A stretch of 59,703 bases of DNA from Candidatus Zixiibacteriota bacterium (GTDB taxonomy: Bacteria; Zixibacteria; MSB-5A5; UBA10806). Below the pieces are notes generated by a model, which was given only the letters and a program-made list of their open reading frames with translations, ran no database searches and was not told where the DNA came from. The stretch is from assembly GCA_020348065.1 (NCBI GenBank), contig CP070742.1:2896481-2956183 (forward strand). Direction: 5' to 3'. A program made the position numbers and the translations under genes. Below, piece after piece: positions 52,347-59,703 of the stretch; position 1 is the first letter of the stretch, and each line of letters begins with the position of its first letter.

Positions 52347-53420
52347 TTATCCGGTTGATTCAAAGGAGCTAATTTCATCGATAAGCAATTTGAGAATTTC
52401 GGATTCATTATATCTTCCCAATATCTCCCCCCGGCGGGTAAGCATAACTCTCCCTTTACCTCCGATTATACCGATATCGGCCTCGGCGGCCTCGCCGGGA
52501 CCGTTTACCAGGCATCCCATAACCGCGACCTTTATATCTTTATCGATACCCTCAAGCGCTTTTTCGACTTTTTCGGCTAATCCGTAGACATCGGTCTCCG
52601 TTCTTCCGCAGGATGGGCAGCTGACCAGCTCCAGGCCCTTTCTCCTGAATCCCAGAGCCTTAAGAATCGCCCAGGCGGCTTTTATTTCATGCTCGATATC
52701 GGCGGAAAGAGATACTCTTATGGTATCGCCAATACCGTCATAAAGCAGTTTCCCCAATGCTACGGCGGACTTGATTGTCCCGGTAAAAAGAGTGCCCGCC
52801 TCTGTAACTCCCAGATGGAGCGGATAATTGCATCTTTCCGCCACCATGCGGTAACACTCTATGGTATCAATGGTGGAACTTGCCTTTATGGAAATCACAA
52901 TATCTTTAAAATTATGTTTCTCGAGAATCTCCACATGCCTCATGGCCGATTCAACCATCGCCTCCGGTTTTGGGCCCCCGAATTTATCGACCAGGTCGGT
53001 TTCCACCGAGCCCTGATTTACGCCGATGCGAATGGGGATACCTTTCTCTCCGGCCTTATCCACCACTGCCCGGACTCTGGACTCGTCGCCGATATTCCCC
53101 GGATTTATCCGTAATTTATCAAATCCGGCGTCCGCAGCCATCAACGCGAATCGATAGTTGAAATGAATATCCGCTACCAGCGGAACGTCGGTTCCTTTCT
53201 TGATATCCGCCAACGCCGATGCGGCTCTCTTATCCGGTACTGCGACTCTGACTATCTCGGCGCCGCAGACTGCGGCCCGGTTTATCTCTTTAATGGTTTC
53301 CTCAATTTTTTCCGGTGCCGTATTTACCATGGTCTGGACGGCCACGGGGTGATCGCCTCCGATATAAATATTTCCGATTTGAACAATGCGGGATTTTCGT
53401 CTTTTAATCTTCTTTGCCAT
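52347..53420 (-). CDS. ispG: 4-hydroxy-3-methylbut-2-en-1-yl diphosphate synthase (flavodoxin type)
   Basis: 357 residues. [4Fe-4S] ligands C268, C271, C303 and E310 in SCPSCGRTETD and MGCLVNGPGEAAEADIG; TIM-barrel motifs VQTMVNT, LVADIHFNYR and KLRINPGNIG. It carries out the reductive ring opening of methylerythritol cyclodiphosphate, the next to last step of the MEP isoprenoid pathway. The start codon lies 17 bases inside ispH with no ribosome binding site of its own, so translation is probably coupled. Last gene of the pdxS-pdxT-ispH-ispG operon. Confidence 0.95.
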   Translation of the reverse strand: MAKKIKRRKSRIVQIGNIYIGGDHPVAVQTMVNTAPEKIEETIKEINRAAVCGAEIVRVAVPDKRAASALADIKKGTDVPLVADIHFNYRFALMAADAGFDKLRINPGNIGDESRVRAVVDKAGEKGIPIRIGVNQGSVETDLVDKFGGPKPEAMVESAMRHVEILEKHNFKDIVISIKASSTIDTIECYRMVAERCNYPLHLGVTEAGTLFTGTIKSAVALGKLLYDGIGDTIRVSLSADIEHEIKAAWAILKALGFRRKGLELVSCPSCGRTETDVYGLAEKVEKALEGIDKDIKVAVMGCLVNGPGEAAEADIGIIGGKGRVMLTRRGEILGRYNESEILKLLIDEISSFESTG

Positions 53421-54321
53421 CGTAGATATTTACTTTTTTTATTCCGTTTTTCAACGCTATACGTATAATACGCTCGACGACTTTCTTAACTATATGGTCC
53501 GGGGTTGATGCCCCGGCGGTTATCCCGATATTCTCTATACCCGAAAACCATTCCGGTTCTAATTCATCGGCGCTGTCGATTAAGAACGTTTCGGCGCCGG
53601 TCTTTTTCGATATCGATACCAGCCGCTTGGAGTTGGCTGACGTTTGCGAACCGACCACGAGAACCAGATTGACCTTCGGAGCCAGTTCGATTATCGCGGC
53701 CTGATGCTTTCTGGTGGCATCGCAAATAGTGTTCTTGATTTTCACGTCATTGTATTTTTGTTTTATCAGTTCCGCGGCTTTTTCAAACAATTCAAGCGAC
53801 TGCGTGCTCTGGGATATTAACGCCACCTTCCCGTCGATGTCAGGCAGGTCCTCAGGTTTTGTAATTTCCTTTATCACGTGGATTTTTTCGGGGTTTCTTC
53901 CTTTTACACCTTTCATCTCGTCGTGGTTGGGATCGCCATGTACCAGAACGGTAAAATTCCGGTTTATGAAATAATCAACCGCCTTGTGAATTACTTTTAC
54001 CAGAGGGCAGGTCGAATCGATTACGTTCAAACCTTTATCCTTCGCTTTTTTGATTACCGACGGTGCCACTCCGTGGGCCGCTATTATCAGGGTTCCTTCC
54101 TTAACATCATCAAGGTTCGTCGTCCGGGAGATACCTTTGTTTTCAAGATCGGCGACAACCGAATTATTATGAACGATTTCATTTAATATAGTGATGGTTT
54201 CCTCAATCTCCTCTCTGGCTTTTTCAGCCATACTGATGGATCTTTCCACTCCCATGCAGAAACCGCGGGCCTTAGCCAGATATAAATTCAAAGTTGCCAT
54301 CGCTTTTGTTTCCGAAACCAT
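53404..54321 (-). CDS. ispH: 4-hydroxy-3-methylbut-2-enyl diphosphate reductase
   Basis: 305 residues. Iron-sulfur ligands C22 (ARGFCMGVERSI), C105 (STCPLV) and C200 (NTICDATRKHQ); substrate residues H51, H83 (AAHGV), H133 and E135 (HGDPNHDEMKGV). VVGSQTSANSKRL and GITAGASTPDHIV complete the signature. It makes IPP and DMAPP in the last MEP step. The ATG follows AAAGGAAAAG. The ispG gene overlaps its end by 17 bases. Having the two terminal MEP iron-sulfur enzymes together lets them be made in step. Confidence 0.96.
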   Translation of the reverse strand: MVSETKAMATLNLYLAKARGFCMGVERSISMAEKAREEIEETITILNEIVHNNSVVADLENKGISRTTNLDDVKEGTLIIAAHGVAPSVIKKAKDKGLNVIDSTCPLVKVIHKAVDYFINRNFTVLVHGDPNHDEMKGVKGRNPEKIHVIKEITKPEDLPDIDGKVALISQSTQSLELFEKAAELIKQKYNDVKIKNTICDATRKHQAAIIELAPKVNLVLVVGSQTSANSKRLVSISKKTGAETFLIDSADELEPEWFSGIENIGITAGASTPDHIVKKVVERIIRIALKNGIKKVNIYDGKED

Positions 54322-54330
54322 CTTTTCCTT

Positions 54331-54885
54331 TTACAAACCTAAAAAATATTCATGAAAACAGCCGTTATCCGTTAATTCCGGATGAAACGCCAGCGCCATT
54401 TTGTTTCCCGATATTACTCCCGTGGCTTCATCTCCCAGCCACGCTATCGGCTCGACTTTATCGCCGACCCGTACGAATTTCGGCGCCCTGATAAATACCA
54501 TCTCGAAAGGCTTCTCGGAAATCGCGATTTTTCCTTCAGCTGTAAATGAGTTGATCTGTCTGCCGTAAGCGTTTCGTTTCGCAGTAATATCCAGCATCCC
54601 CCATCCTTCGGCTTTCGGGGACTCGATCTGCCTCGCCATTAAAACAGAACCCATACAGGTTCCCAATACCGGTCCCCGAAAGATCGCCAATTTATTCCAG
54701 AATCCCTCCGATTTCGCCACTTTTCGTATGGTCGTCGATTCGCCGCCGGGAACCACCAGATGAGTTACGCCCGAAAGATCGTTTTCGGATCTTATTTCTT
54801 TATGAGCGACGCCTAATTTTTTAAATACCTTTATATGCGCCTTAAAATCGCCCTGGATAGCCAGGACGCCGACCAGGATGCCCAT
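54331..54885 (-). CDS. pdxT: Pyridoxal 5'-phosphate synthase glutaminase subunit
   Basis: 184 residues. Class I glutaminase triad C77 (VLGTCMGS), H168 and E170 (FHPEL); VPGGESTTIRK and the AIQGDF N-terminus are standard. It releases ammonia from glutamine for PdxS. GTCMGS is a small departure from the more common GTCAGM. It starts one base after the pdxS stop. Confidence 0.95.
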   Translation of the reverse strand: MGILVGVLAIQGDFKAHIKVFKKLGVAHKEIRSENDLSGVTHLVVPGGESTTIRKVAKSEGFWNKLAIFRGPVLGTCMGSVLMARQIESPKAEGWGMLDITAKRNAYGRQINSFTAEGKIAISEKPFEMVFIRAPKFVRVGDKVEPIAWLGDEATGVISGNKMALAFHPELTDNGCFHEYFLGL

Positions 54886-54886
54886 T

Positions 54887-55768
54887 CTATCTGGTCTGCA
54901 AAAGCTGGTCCTCGGGTATCTGTTTGATATCGAGGCCTTTCATGGCCAGGCCCAGCGATTTTGACGCCTCCGCCACGATTTTCGGATCGTTATAGTGAGT
55001 GGTGGCCAGCACAATAGCTTTGGCGCGGCTTTTCGGATCGGATGATTTAAAAATCCCGGAACCGACAAACACCGATTCGGCGCCCAGCTGCATCATCAAC
55101 GAGGCATCGGCGGGGGTGGCGATACCTCCCGCGGCGAAATTCGGCACCGGCAGTCCGCCATGCGCTTTGACATATTTAACGAGATCGTAAGGGGCTCCGA
55201 GATTTTTGGCCTTAGTCATAAGCTCTTCATCGTCGAGCGTGGTAATGCGCCTTATGGCTCCTATTACCGCTCTCATATGCCGCACGGCCTCAACAATATT
55301 GCCGGAGCCGGCTTCGCCCTTGGTGCGAAGCAGCGCCGCTCCCTCGCCGATTCTGCGAAGCGCCTCGCCAAGATTGCGACATCCGCATACAAACGGGATC
55401 TTGAATTTCGTCTTATCTATATGGTTATGCTCATCGGCTGGAGTGAGCACCTCCGATTCGTCGATGAAATCGACCTCCAGGGCCTCCAGCACCTGGGCCT
55501 CGGCGAAATGACCGATTCTGGTTTTCGCCATCACCGGTATCGAGACCGCCGCTTTGATCTGCTCGATTATGGTCGGGTCCGCCATGCGTGCCACGCCGCC
55601 GTCGGCGCGGATATCCGCCGGCACTCTCTCCAGGGCCATCACCGCGCACGCCCCCGAATCCTCCGCGATCTTCGCCTGCTCCGCGTTGGTGACATCCATA
55701 ATCACCCCACCCTTCAACATCTCCGCCAGCCCTACCTTTACCTTAAATTCTTTATCGTTAATAAACAT
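54887..55768 (-). CDS. pdxS: Pyridoxal 5'-phosphate synthase synthase subunit
   Basis: 293 residues. Catalytic Lys K82 ([10 protein letters not shown]) and K150 ([10 protein letters not shown]), D25 in GVIMDV. It builds PLP directly from ribose 5-phosphate, glyceraldehyde 3-phosphate and ammonia, as a dodecamer with PdxT. First gene of the operon; a TTGACA-17-TATTTT promoter lies at 55837-55865. The codon use is GC-richer than in neighbouring secreted-protein genes, as expected for a highly expressed gene. Confidence 0.97.
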   Translation of the reverse strand: MFINDKEFKVKVGLAEMLKGGVIMDVTNAEQAKIAEDSGACAVMALERVPADIRADGGVARMADPTIIEQIKAAVSIPVMAKTRIGHFAEAQVLEALEVDFIDESEVLTPADEHNHIDKTKFKIPFVCGCRNLGEALRRIGEGAALLRTKGEAGSGNIVEAVRHMRAVIGAIRRITTLDDEELMTKAKNLGAPYDLVKYVKAHGGLPVPNFAAGGIATPADASLMMQLGAESVFVGSGIFKSSDPKSRAKAIVLATTHYNDPKIVAEASKSLGLAMKGLDIKQIPEDQLLQTR

Positions 55769-55836
55769 AACGCACCTCTCTTTTCAGCCTCCGCGAAGAG
55801 AAAAATTCCCCGCGAAATATTTATATACAGGGTGAT

Positions 55837-55865
55837 AAAATAGGTTTGCCCAATATTTTTGTCAA
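55837..55865 (-). promoter_or_regulatory. Sigma70-like promoter of pdxS-pdxT-ispH-ispG
   Basis: Minus strand TTGACA (55865-55860), exactly 17 bases, TATTTT (55842-55837), with a leader of about 60 bases before the pdxS ATG. Confidence 0.65.
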
Positions 55866-56010
55866 TAGGTTTAGGTGGCATAATGGACACCTGTTTACAT
55901 GATGGCATTGATAAACGGCTTGACCTCTTTTTAATATAGATTAAATTATAATTATAGTGGCTCTTTAAGCTCCGCAACTCGCGAAAACAAGTACGCTTCG
56001 GAGGCCGATT

Positions 56011-57420
56011 ATGGCGCCAAGAATATTATCGCTTTCAATCATCGCTATTTTAATACCGATTTCAGCAAAGGCAGTTATCATCCATGTCCCCGATGATTGC
56101 CCCACCATTCAGGCGGCAGTCGATTCCTGTTCCGGCGGCGATACCGTGATGGTCGCGCCGGGAATCTATTCCGGCGACGGCAACCGCAATATTTCCATCG
56201 TAGGAAAATCGATTGCCGTTATAAGCGCCGATGGCCCGATTTCAACGATCATCGATGGCGGGGTTATCGAAATCGGCTTCAATATTATCGCCGGCGGGGA
56301 ATCCTCCTCCCTGATACAGGGATTTACAATCCGGAACGTCTATATCGGCATCTATTGCGATTCCTCTTCCGTTATAGTAAAAAAAGTCATCATCGAGGAT
56401 TTCCTGAGCCGGGGGATACATTTCGACGGTTTTTTATACGATCCGCCCCTAACAGCCGATATTGAGGAATGCGTAGTCCATCAGATACAGCCGTCATACC
56501 AGGGGGTAGGCTTGGGTTTCCGAGGTGCCCGGAGCGTTGATGTGTCTATATACGGATCTGTATTCAGCGATTGCCTTTACGGAATGGACTTCCATACTCT
56601 CGACAACAGGGTGCCCGAATTCGATATCGAAAAATGCGTTTTAAGAAACAGCCTGCTGGACGGTATCTGGACTCACTCGTGACACCAGGCTTCGCCGGCG
56701 GGCTCGGCGCAGTACTGTAATTTCTCGGGCAACGATAACTACGATATCCGCGCCGAGGCCTGCAGCGATCCCAACACCGTTATCGACGCCCGTTACAACT
56801 TCTGGGTCCGGACCGAGTCGGCCTCCATCGCCGACAGCTGTATTTTCGATCAGCTTGATGACCCGGAGGCGCCCATCATCAATTTCATGCCTTTCATGTC
56901 CCGGCCGGGCGCCGGCGTCATGGCCGGCATGGTAACCGACGATTCCCTGAATCCCATCGAAGGGGTATATGTGCAGGTTGTGGGGTTATCCGTCGCCGAC
57001 AGCAGCGATTCCGACGGCGGATATATCCTGGAGGGGCTGGAGAACGGGTATTACGACCTGGCCTTCTCCCATGAGGATTTCCAGGATTCTATCGTATACG
57101 ATATTTTTGCCGTTATCGGCGATACCGCAATTGTGGATATAACCCTGCGAGCCTGGCAGGGATACGAGTATGTAGTCGGCGATGCCAACGCCAGCGGCGA
57201 TTACAACGGCCTCGATATCACCTACGGCGTGGCCTATTTCAAGGGCGGCAACCCTCCGCCTTACCAATGCGACTGCCCGCCCCACGGCACCTGGTATGTG
57301 GCCGGCGACGTTAACGCCAGCTGCAGCTACAACGGCCTCGATATAACATACGGCGTAAGCTACCTCAAAGGGATAATACCCGAACGGTTCCCCTGCCCCG
57401 ACTGCCCGCCAGGGGAGTAG
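56011..57420 (+). pseudogene. Beta-helix/dockerin secreted protein gene broken by one in-frame TGA
   Basis: One frame is open from ATG 56011 to TAG 57418 except for TGA at 56680-56682; both halves (224 codons including TGA, and 246) are in the same frame. First part: signal peptide (LSIIAILIPISAKA), IIHVPDDCPTIQAAVDSCSGGD and beta-helix repeats. The second part continues the helix (QYCNFSGNDNYDIRAEACSD, NTVIDARYNFWV), then a carboxypeptidase-regulatory-like domain (GMVTDDSLNPIEGVYV) and two dockerin-like loops (GDANASGDYNGLDITYGV and GDVNASCSYNGLDITYGV). The context WTHS-stop-HQAS suggests a lost Trp (TGG to TGA). No sorting domain. A nonsense mutation or base-call error is most likely; a restart at ATG 56887 has no ribosome binding site. 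Confidence 0.75.
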
Positions 57421-57584
57421 GCGGTCGGTTCATCCGGCCGCATGTTTGCTGACGGTTTTATGTGGGAATTTTCTGCAAGTGGTTAAAAAAATAAATTGAC
57501 ACAGCAAGATATCATATGTTTAATTAAAGCACTGATTAATTTTAATATGAATTTTCTCTACCCTAAAAGAATGATAGGGCTTTC

Positions 57585-58022
57585 ATGGTGAGGATGAGGG
57601 TTAGGCAATCTAAAGAAGAGCCGCCAGTTTACTTAAATCAATATTGGCGATATGCATCCGTATTAAAAAATTGGTTTATTGGCTATGGTATCGGAATGTT
57701 ATTATTATTTATCAATAAACCTGATTTTTTTATATCCATTCAGCAAGAAAAAAGAATAATAATTTTCATTTGGGTCTTGGCCGCAGTATTTTCGCAGGTA
57801 CTCATTGCGTTAGTTAATAAGATTACTCAATATTATGTATATCGGGGAGCAGTCGACTCAAAGATAAAAGCCCGATTTTACTATAAGTGGTCATATAAAA
57901 TAAGTTGTTGGTTTTTGATTGACCTCTTAGCCGACCTGATAACTCTTGTGGCCTATGCCTGGGCTACAATACAAATTATTATGAATATCGGAGCAGTTCC
58001 TAGCGGAGGAAAACCGACGTAG
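57585..58022 (+). CDS. Hypothetical membrane protein in an AT-rich segment
   Basis: 145 residues. Hydrophobic segments at about 30-45, 56-78 and 108-135 with basic loops between. No family recognised. Base and codon use is AT-rich (AAA, AAT, TTA), unlike genes to the left, which together with the adjacent recombinase suggests acquired DNA. The start is uncertain: ATGs at codons 1 and 4, the second preceded by GGTGAGG. Confidence 0.5.
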   Translation: MVRMRVRQSKEEPPVYLNQYWRYASVLKNWFIGYGIGMLLLFINKPDFFISIQQEKRIIIFIWVLAAVFSQVLIALVNKITQYYVYRGAVDSKIKARFYYKWSYKISCWFLIDLLADLITLVAYAWATIQIIMNIGAVPSGGKPT

Positions 58023-58135
58023 TAGTAGTGTAAATCACGTAATTACTTATGGGCATATTAAAAAAAACAAGAATATATTTGTATAGGAGAAAATCGCACC
58101 CTAGAGCGAAAAAAATAAATGGATTTAATTGAAAA

Positions 58136-59047
58136 ATGAATATTTGGAATCAATGGTTATCGGACTTTAGAATTTATCTGGAAAATGTCCTTAATTCACC
58201 GGAAAATACAATAATCGCGTATACGAGGGACTGCGTTCAATTTATTGATTTTATCGAAAAATACTACCCCTGTGTATATAAAACTGGTGATATATCTGAA
58301 GTTGAAGCGAAAGCATTTAAAGATAAATTGGAGGAAAAGGGTTATAAGAAAATCACATGTGCAAGGAAACTCGACTCATTAAGGAAATTCGGCGAATTTC
58401 TTAAAAATGGTGGTTTAAGGAAAGGGGTAAATCCTTTTTATCGAATACCATACCCTAAACCGGAAAGAGATAGAATCGATTATCTAACTATTAAGGAAAT
58501 AGATATACTTTTATCAATGGATTTTAGAAATGATTTTATTGGTTTGCGAGATAATGCCTTACTCGAGCTGTTTTATCGCACTGGATTTAGATTGTCTGAA
58601 TTGGCAAATTTAAAGAGGCACGAAGTAAAATTAAAAGATGGATTGATATTGATTTGCAAAAAAAAAGATGAGATTAGAAAATTCCCAGGGGGCCCCAAAA
58701 CATTTGAAGCAGTAACCAAATATTTGGAAGCAAGAAAAAAGAAAATTCCAAGTTCAAGAATTAAATCAAGAAATAATACATTCTTTTTAAATAATAGTGG
58801 ATATACGATAACGCCAAGAAGCATCGCCAGAATAGTCAGTAAATATTTAAAGGAAGTGGCTGAAAGGCAAAAATTATCTACGCATAGTCTGCGCAGTTCT
58901 TTTACAACTCACTTGTTGGATGCTGGTCTTACCATAAAAAGGGTCCAAAGCATTTTAAGGCATAAAGATTGCATGATAACCTATAAGTACAAATGGTATA
59001 AGAAAAATTATGAAAACAAAAAATCAAATAAGAACAAATCAAATTGA
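58136..59047 (+). CDS. Tyrosine recombinase/integrase (XerC/D-like)
   Basis: 303 residues. N-terminal SAM-like core-binding domain (about 1-100). Catalytic residues: R152 (TGFRLSELANL), a Lys in CKKKDEIRKFPG, H250 and R253 (STHSLRSSFTTHLLDAG), H276 (RHKD) and a Tyr at 283 or 285 as nucleophile. The LGH-type motif reads LRHKD and the Lys/Asn-rich tail is short, so it resembles mobile-element integrases more than the housekeeping Xer. AT-rich like its neighbour. No att site was found. Confidence 0.85.
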   Translation: MNIWNQWLSDFRIYLENVLNSPENTIIAYTRDCVQFIDFIEKYYPCVYKTGDISEVEAKAFKDKLEEKGYKKITCARKLDSLRKFGEFLKNGGLRKGVNPFYRIPYPKPERDRIDYLTIKEIDILLSMDFRNDFIGLRDNALLELFYRTGFRLSELANLKRHEVKLKDGLILICKKKDEIRKFPGGPKTFEAVTKYLEARKKKIPSSRIKSRNNTFFLNNSGYTITPRSIARIVSKYLKEVAERQKLSTHSLRSSFTTHLLDAGLTIKRVQSILRHKDCMITYKYKWYKKNYENKKSNKNKSN

Positions 59048-59108
59048 AGAGTCGCAGGCAGAACTCTTTGGCGGTCCTCCCGTATAGAAATAGATCAGAT
59101 TTGATGGG

Positions 59109-59132
59109 TGGCACAACAACTAAAGGGTTGTG
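59109..59132. repeat. Hairpin GCACAAC/GTTGTGC next to GGGTGGCA
   Basis: GCACAAC and GTTGTGC enclose a ten-base loop; the left arm is preceded by GGGTG, so the string GGGTGGCA recurs here as at 38004. It lies between the recombinase and the small gene at 59160. Confidence 0.5.
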
Positions 59133-59159
59133 CGCTACAACTAAAACCAAGGAAAACAT

Positions 59160-59387
59160 ATGGCCCTCGTTAAGAAGTTATCTAAAATAACAATGGATCG
59201 AAATATTACCCACGATCCCGTTGATTGCTCTTATACTGTATTCGCTGATGAATCTGGTGGGAAGTATCTCCAAATCGACACTTATGGTTCGAATACCAGA
59301 AAGCTCAAAGGCAAAAAAAGCCAATCGATACAATTTAATGAAGATTCTTTAAGAGAGCTCTTGGAGATAGTCCGGGGTATATTGTAA
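59160..59387 (+). CDS. Small conserved-looking protein, function unknown
   Basis: 75 residues. The core YLQIDTYGSNTRKLKGKKSQSIQFNEDS is a pattern I associate with short proteins found across many bacteria near mobile or defence genes, but I cannot name a function. Predicted soluble, one domain. It lies downstream of the recombinase and may belong to the same acquired segment. Seven bases separate its stop from the stop of the convergent right-edge gene. Confidence 0.6.
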   Translation: MALVKKLSKITMDRNITHDPVDCSYTVFADESGGKYLQIDTYGSNTRKLKGKKSQSIQFNEDSLRELLEIVRGIL

Positions 59388-59394
59388 AATTCGC

Positions 59395-59703
59395 CTACAC
59401 CCGCCACGCCTCCACCTCCGCTTCGCCCGCCGGGGCGGTCTCAAGAAAGCCGTCACCGATCCGGCTCACATAGGATACGCGCAATAAGGGCTGGTTTTTA
59501 CCGTCGCAGTAGCGCGCCACAATCGAGGCGGCCGTCATCATTACGGTCTCATCGGCCTCTCCCCGCAGCAAACCGATCGGGGAGCCGAACTCCAGAACCT
59601 CCAGGATACAATCGTCCGGCCGCCGCAACGATTCGATCAGGTCATTTTCCTTTTCGTCGCGCCCCACCACCAGTTTGGCTTTGTCGCTCAGCCGGAAATG
59701 CCG
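59395..59703 (-). CDS. C-terminal part of a probable tRNA-thiolation-type (ThiI/MnmA-like) protein, cut by the right edge
   Basis: About 102 residues of the C-terminus; the frame stays open to the window edge (HFRLSDKAKLVVGRDEKEN...). The sequence KLVVGRDEKENDLIESL, then LEFGSPIGLLRG and TAASIVARYCD resembles the NFACT-R-like C-terminal domain attached to some adenine nucleotide alpha-hydrolases annotated as tRNA 2-thiouridine or 4-thiouridine synthases. The catalytic part lies outside. GC-rich codon use returns here, marking the right limit of the AT-rich segment. Confidence 0.55.
   Translation of the reverse strand, partial: RHFRLSDKAKLVVGRDEKENDLIESLRRPDDCILEVLEFGSPIGLLRGEADETVMMTAASIVARYCDGKNQPLLRVSYVSRIGDGFLETAPAGEAEVEAWRV

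Noticed and set aside
56680-56682. Selenocysteine or reassigned TGA
   Set aside because: No Sec-type active site or SECIS-like hairpin is evident, the residue lost looks like Trp, and other genes here end normally in TGA.

Overview
The window reads as chromosomal DNA of an uncultured, Gram-negative-type bacterium of the FCB superphylum. A Zixibacteria-like lineage is my best inference, not a proof. The main evidence is eight secreted proteins that share a type IX secretion (T9SS)-style C-terminal sorting domain: a YPNPFN-type start, a G..V..W core, an SG(I/V)YFY motif and a Lys-terminated tail. They sit beside dockerin-like and cohesin-like modules, an IspG/IspH isoprenoid route and a SecD/SecF pair. 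TGA is a normal stop codon (for example at 3520). No rRNA, complete tRNA, CRISPR array or insertion sequence was seen.

Layout. 0-9.5 kb: a DUF6519-type protein, a secreted 5'-nucleotidase-family phosphoesterase, a gingipain-like C25 peptidase and an M14 carboxypeptidase, the last two with sorting domains. 9.5-13.6 kb: a cytosolic GAF-histidine kinase with a single-domain response regulator, divergent from nadC-birA. 13.9-18 kb: a four-gene run encoding a secreted GATase-like protein, a TIM-barrel sugar isomerase-like protein, a secreted DA1-like metallopeptidase behind six zinc-binding modules, and a BshB1/LmbE-type deacetylase. 18-21.6 kb: a MacA/MacB-type pair without its ATPase, then about 0.9 kb of noncoding hairpin repeats. 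21.6-31.3 kb: bcp, an NDUFA9-like reductase, a sorting-domain propeller protein, a CDP-alcohol phosphatidyltransferase with a HAD phosphatase, an alanine dehydrogenase/CoA-transferase operon behind a CRP-type palindrome, a GT-C-like membrane protein and a DinB protein.

31.4-36.4 kb is a respiratory operon: Rieske, cytochrome b, a nine-heme cytochrome c and an 18-heme NapC/NirT-type cytochrome. This looks like a quinol-oxidising bc-type complex whose electron outlet is multiheme cytochromes rather than cytochrome c1. 36.6-43.1 kb: a beta-helix protein, secDF, and tandem dockerin/cohesin-like/sorting-domain paralogues. 43.2-51.5 kb: a sugar-type ABC ATPase, a candidate stand-alone small RNA, an ECF sigma factor, a small membrane protein, a propeller protein, a subtilase and a NYN-domain protein. 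51.7-55.9 kb: ferritin, then the pdxS-pdxT-ispH-ispG operon with a clear sigma70-like promoter. 56-57.4 kb: a beta-helix/dockerin gene broken by one in-frame TGA. 57.5-59.4 kb: a small AT-rich segment with a tyrosine recombinase. The right edge cuts a probable tRNA-thiolation-type gene.

Taken together, the segment suggests an organism that digests and binds extracellular polymers through T9SS-exported enzymes, can use amino acids (alanine dehydrogenase with a CoA-transferase), and respires through a multiheme c-type chain. Noncoding hairpin families are scattered between genes (20.6-21.4, 25.2-25.4, 38.0-38.1 and 59.1 kb). All functional statements come from motif reading; no database search was run.
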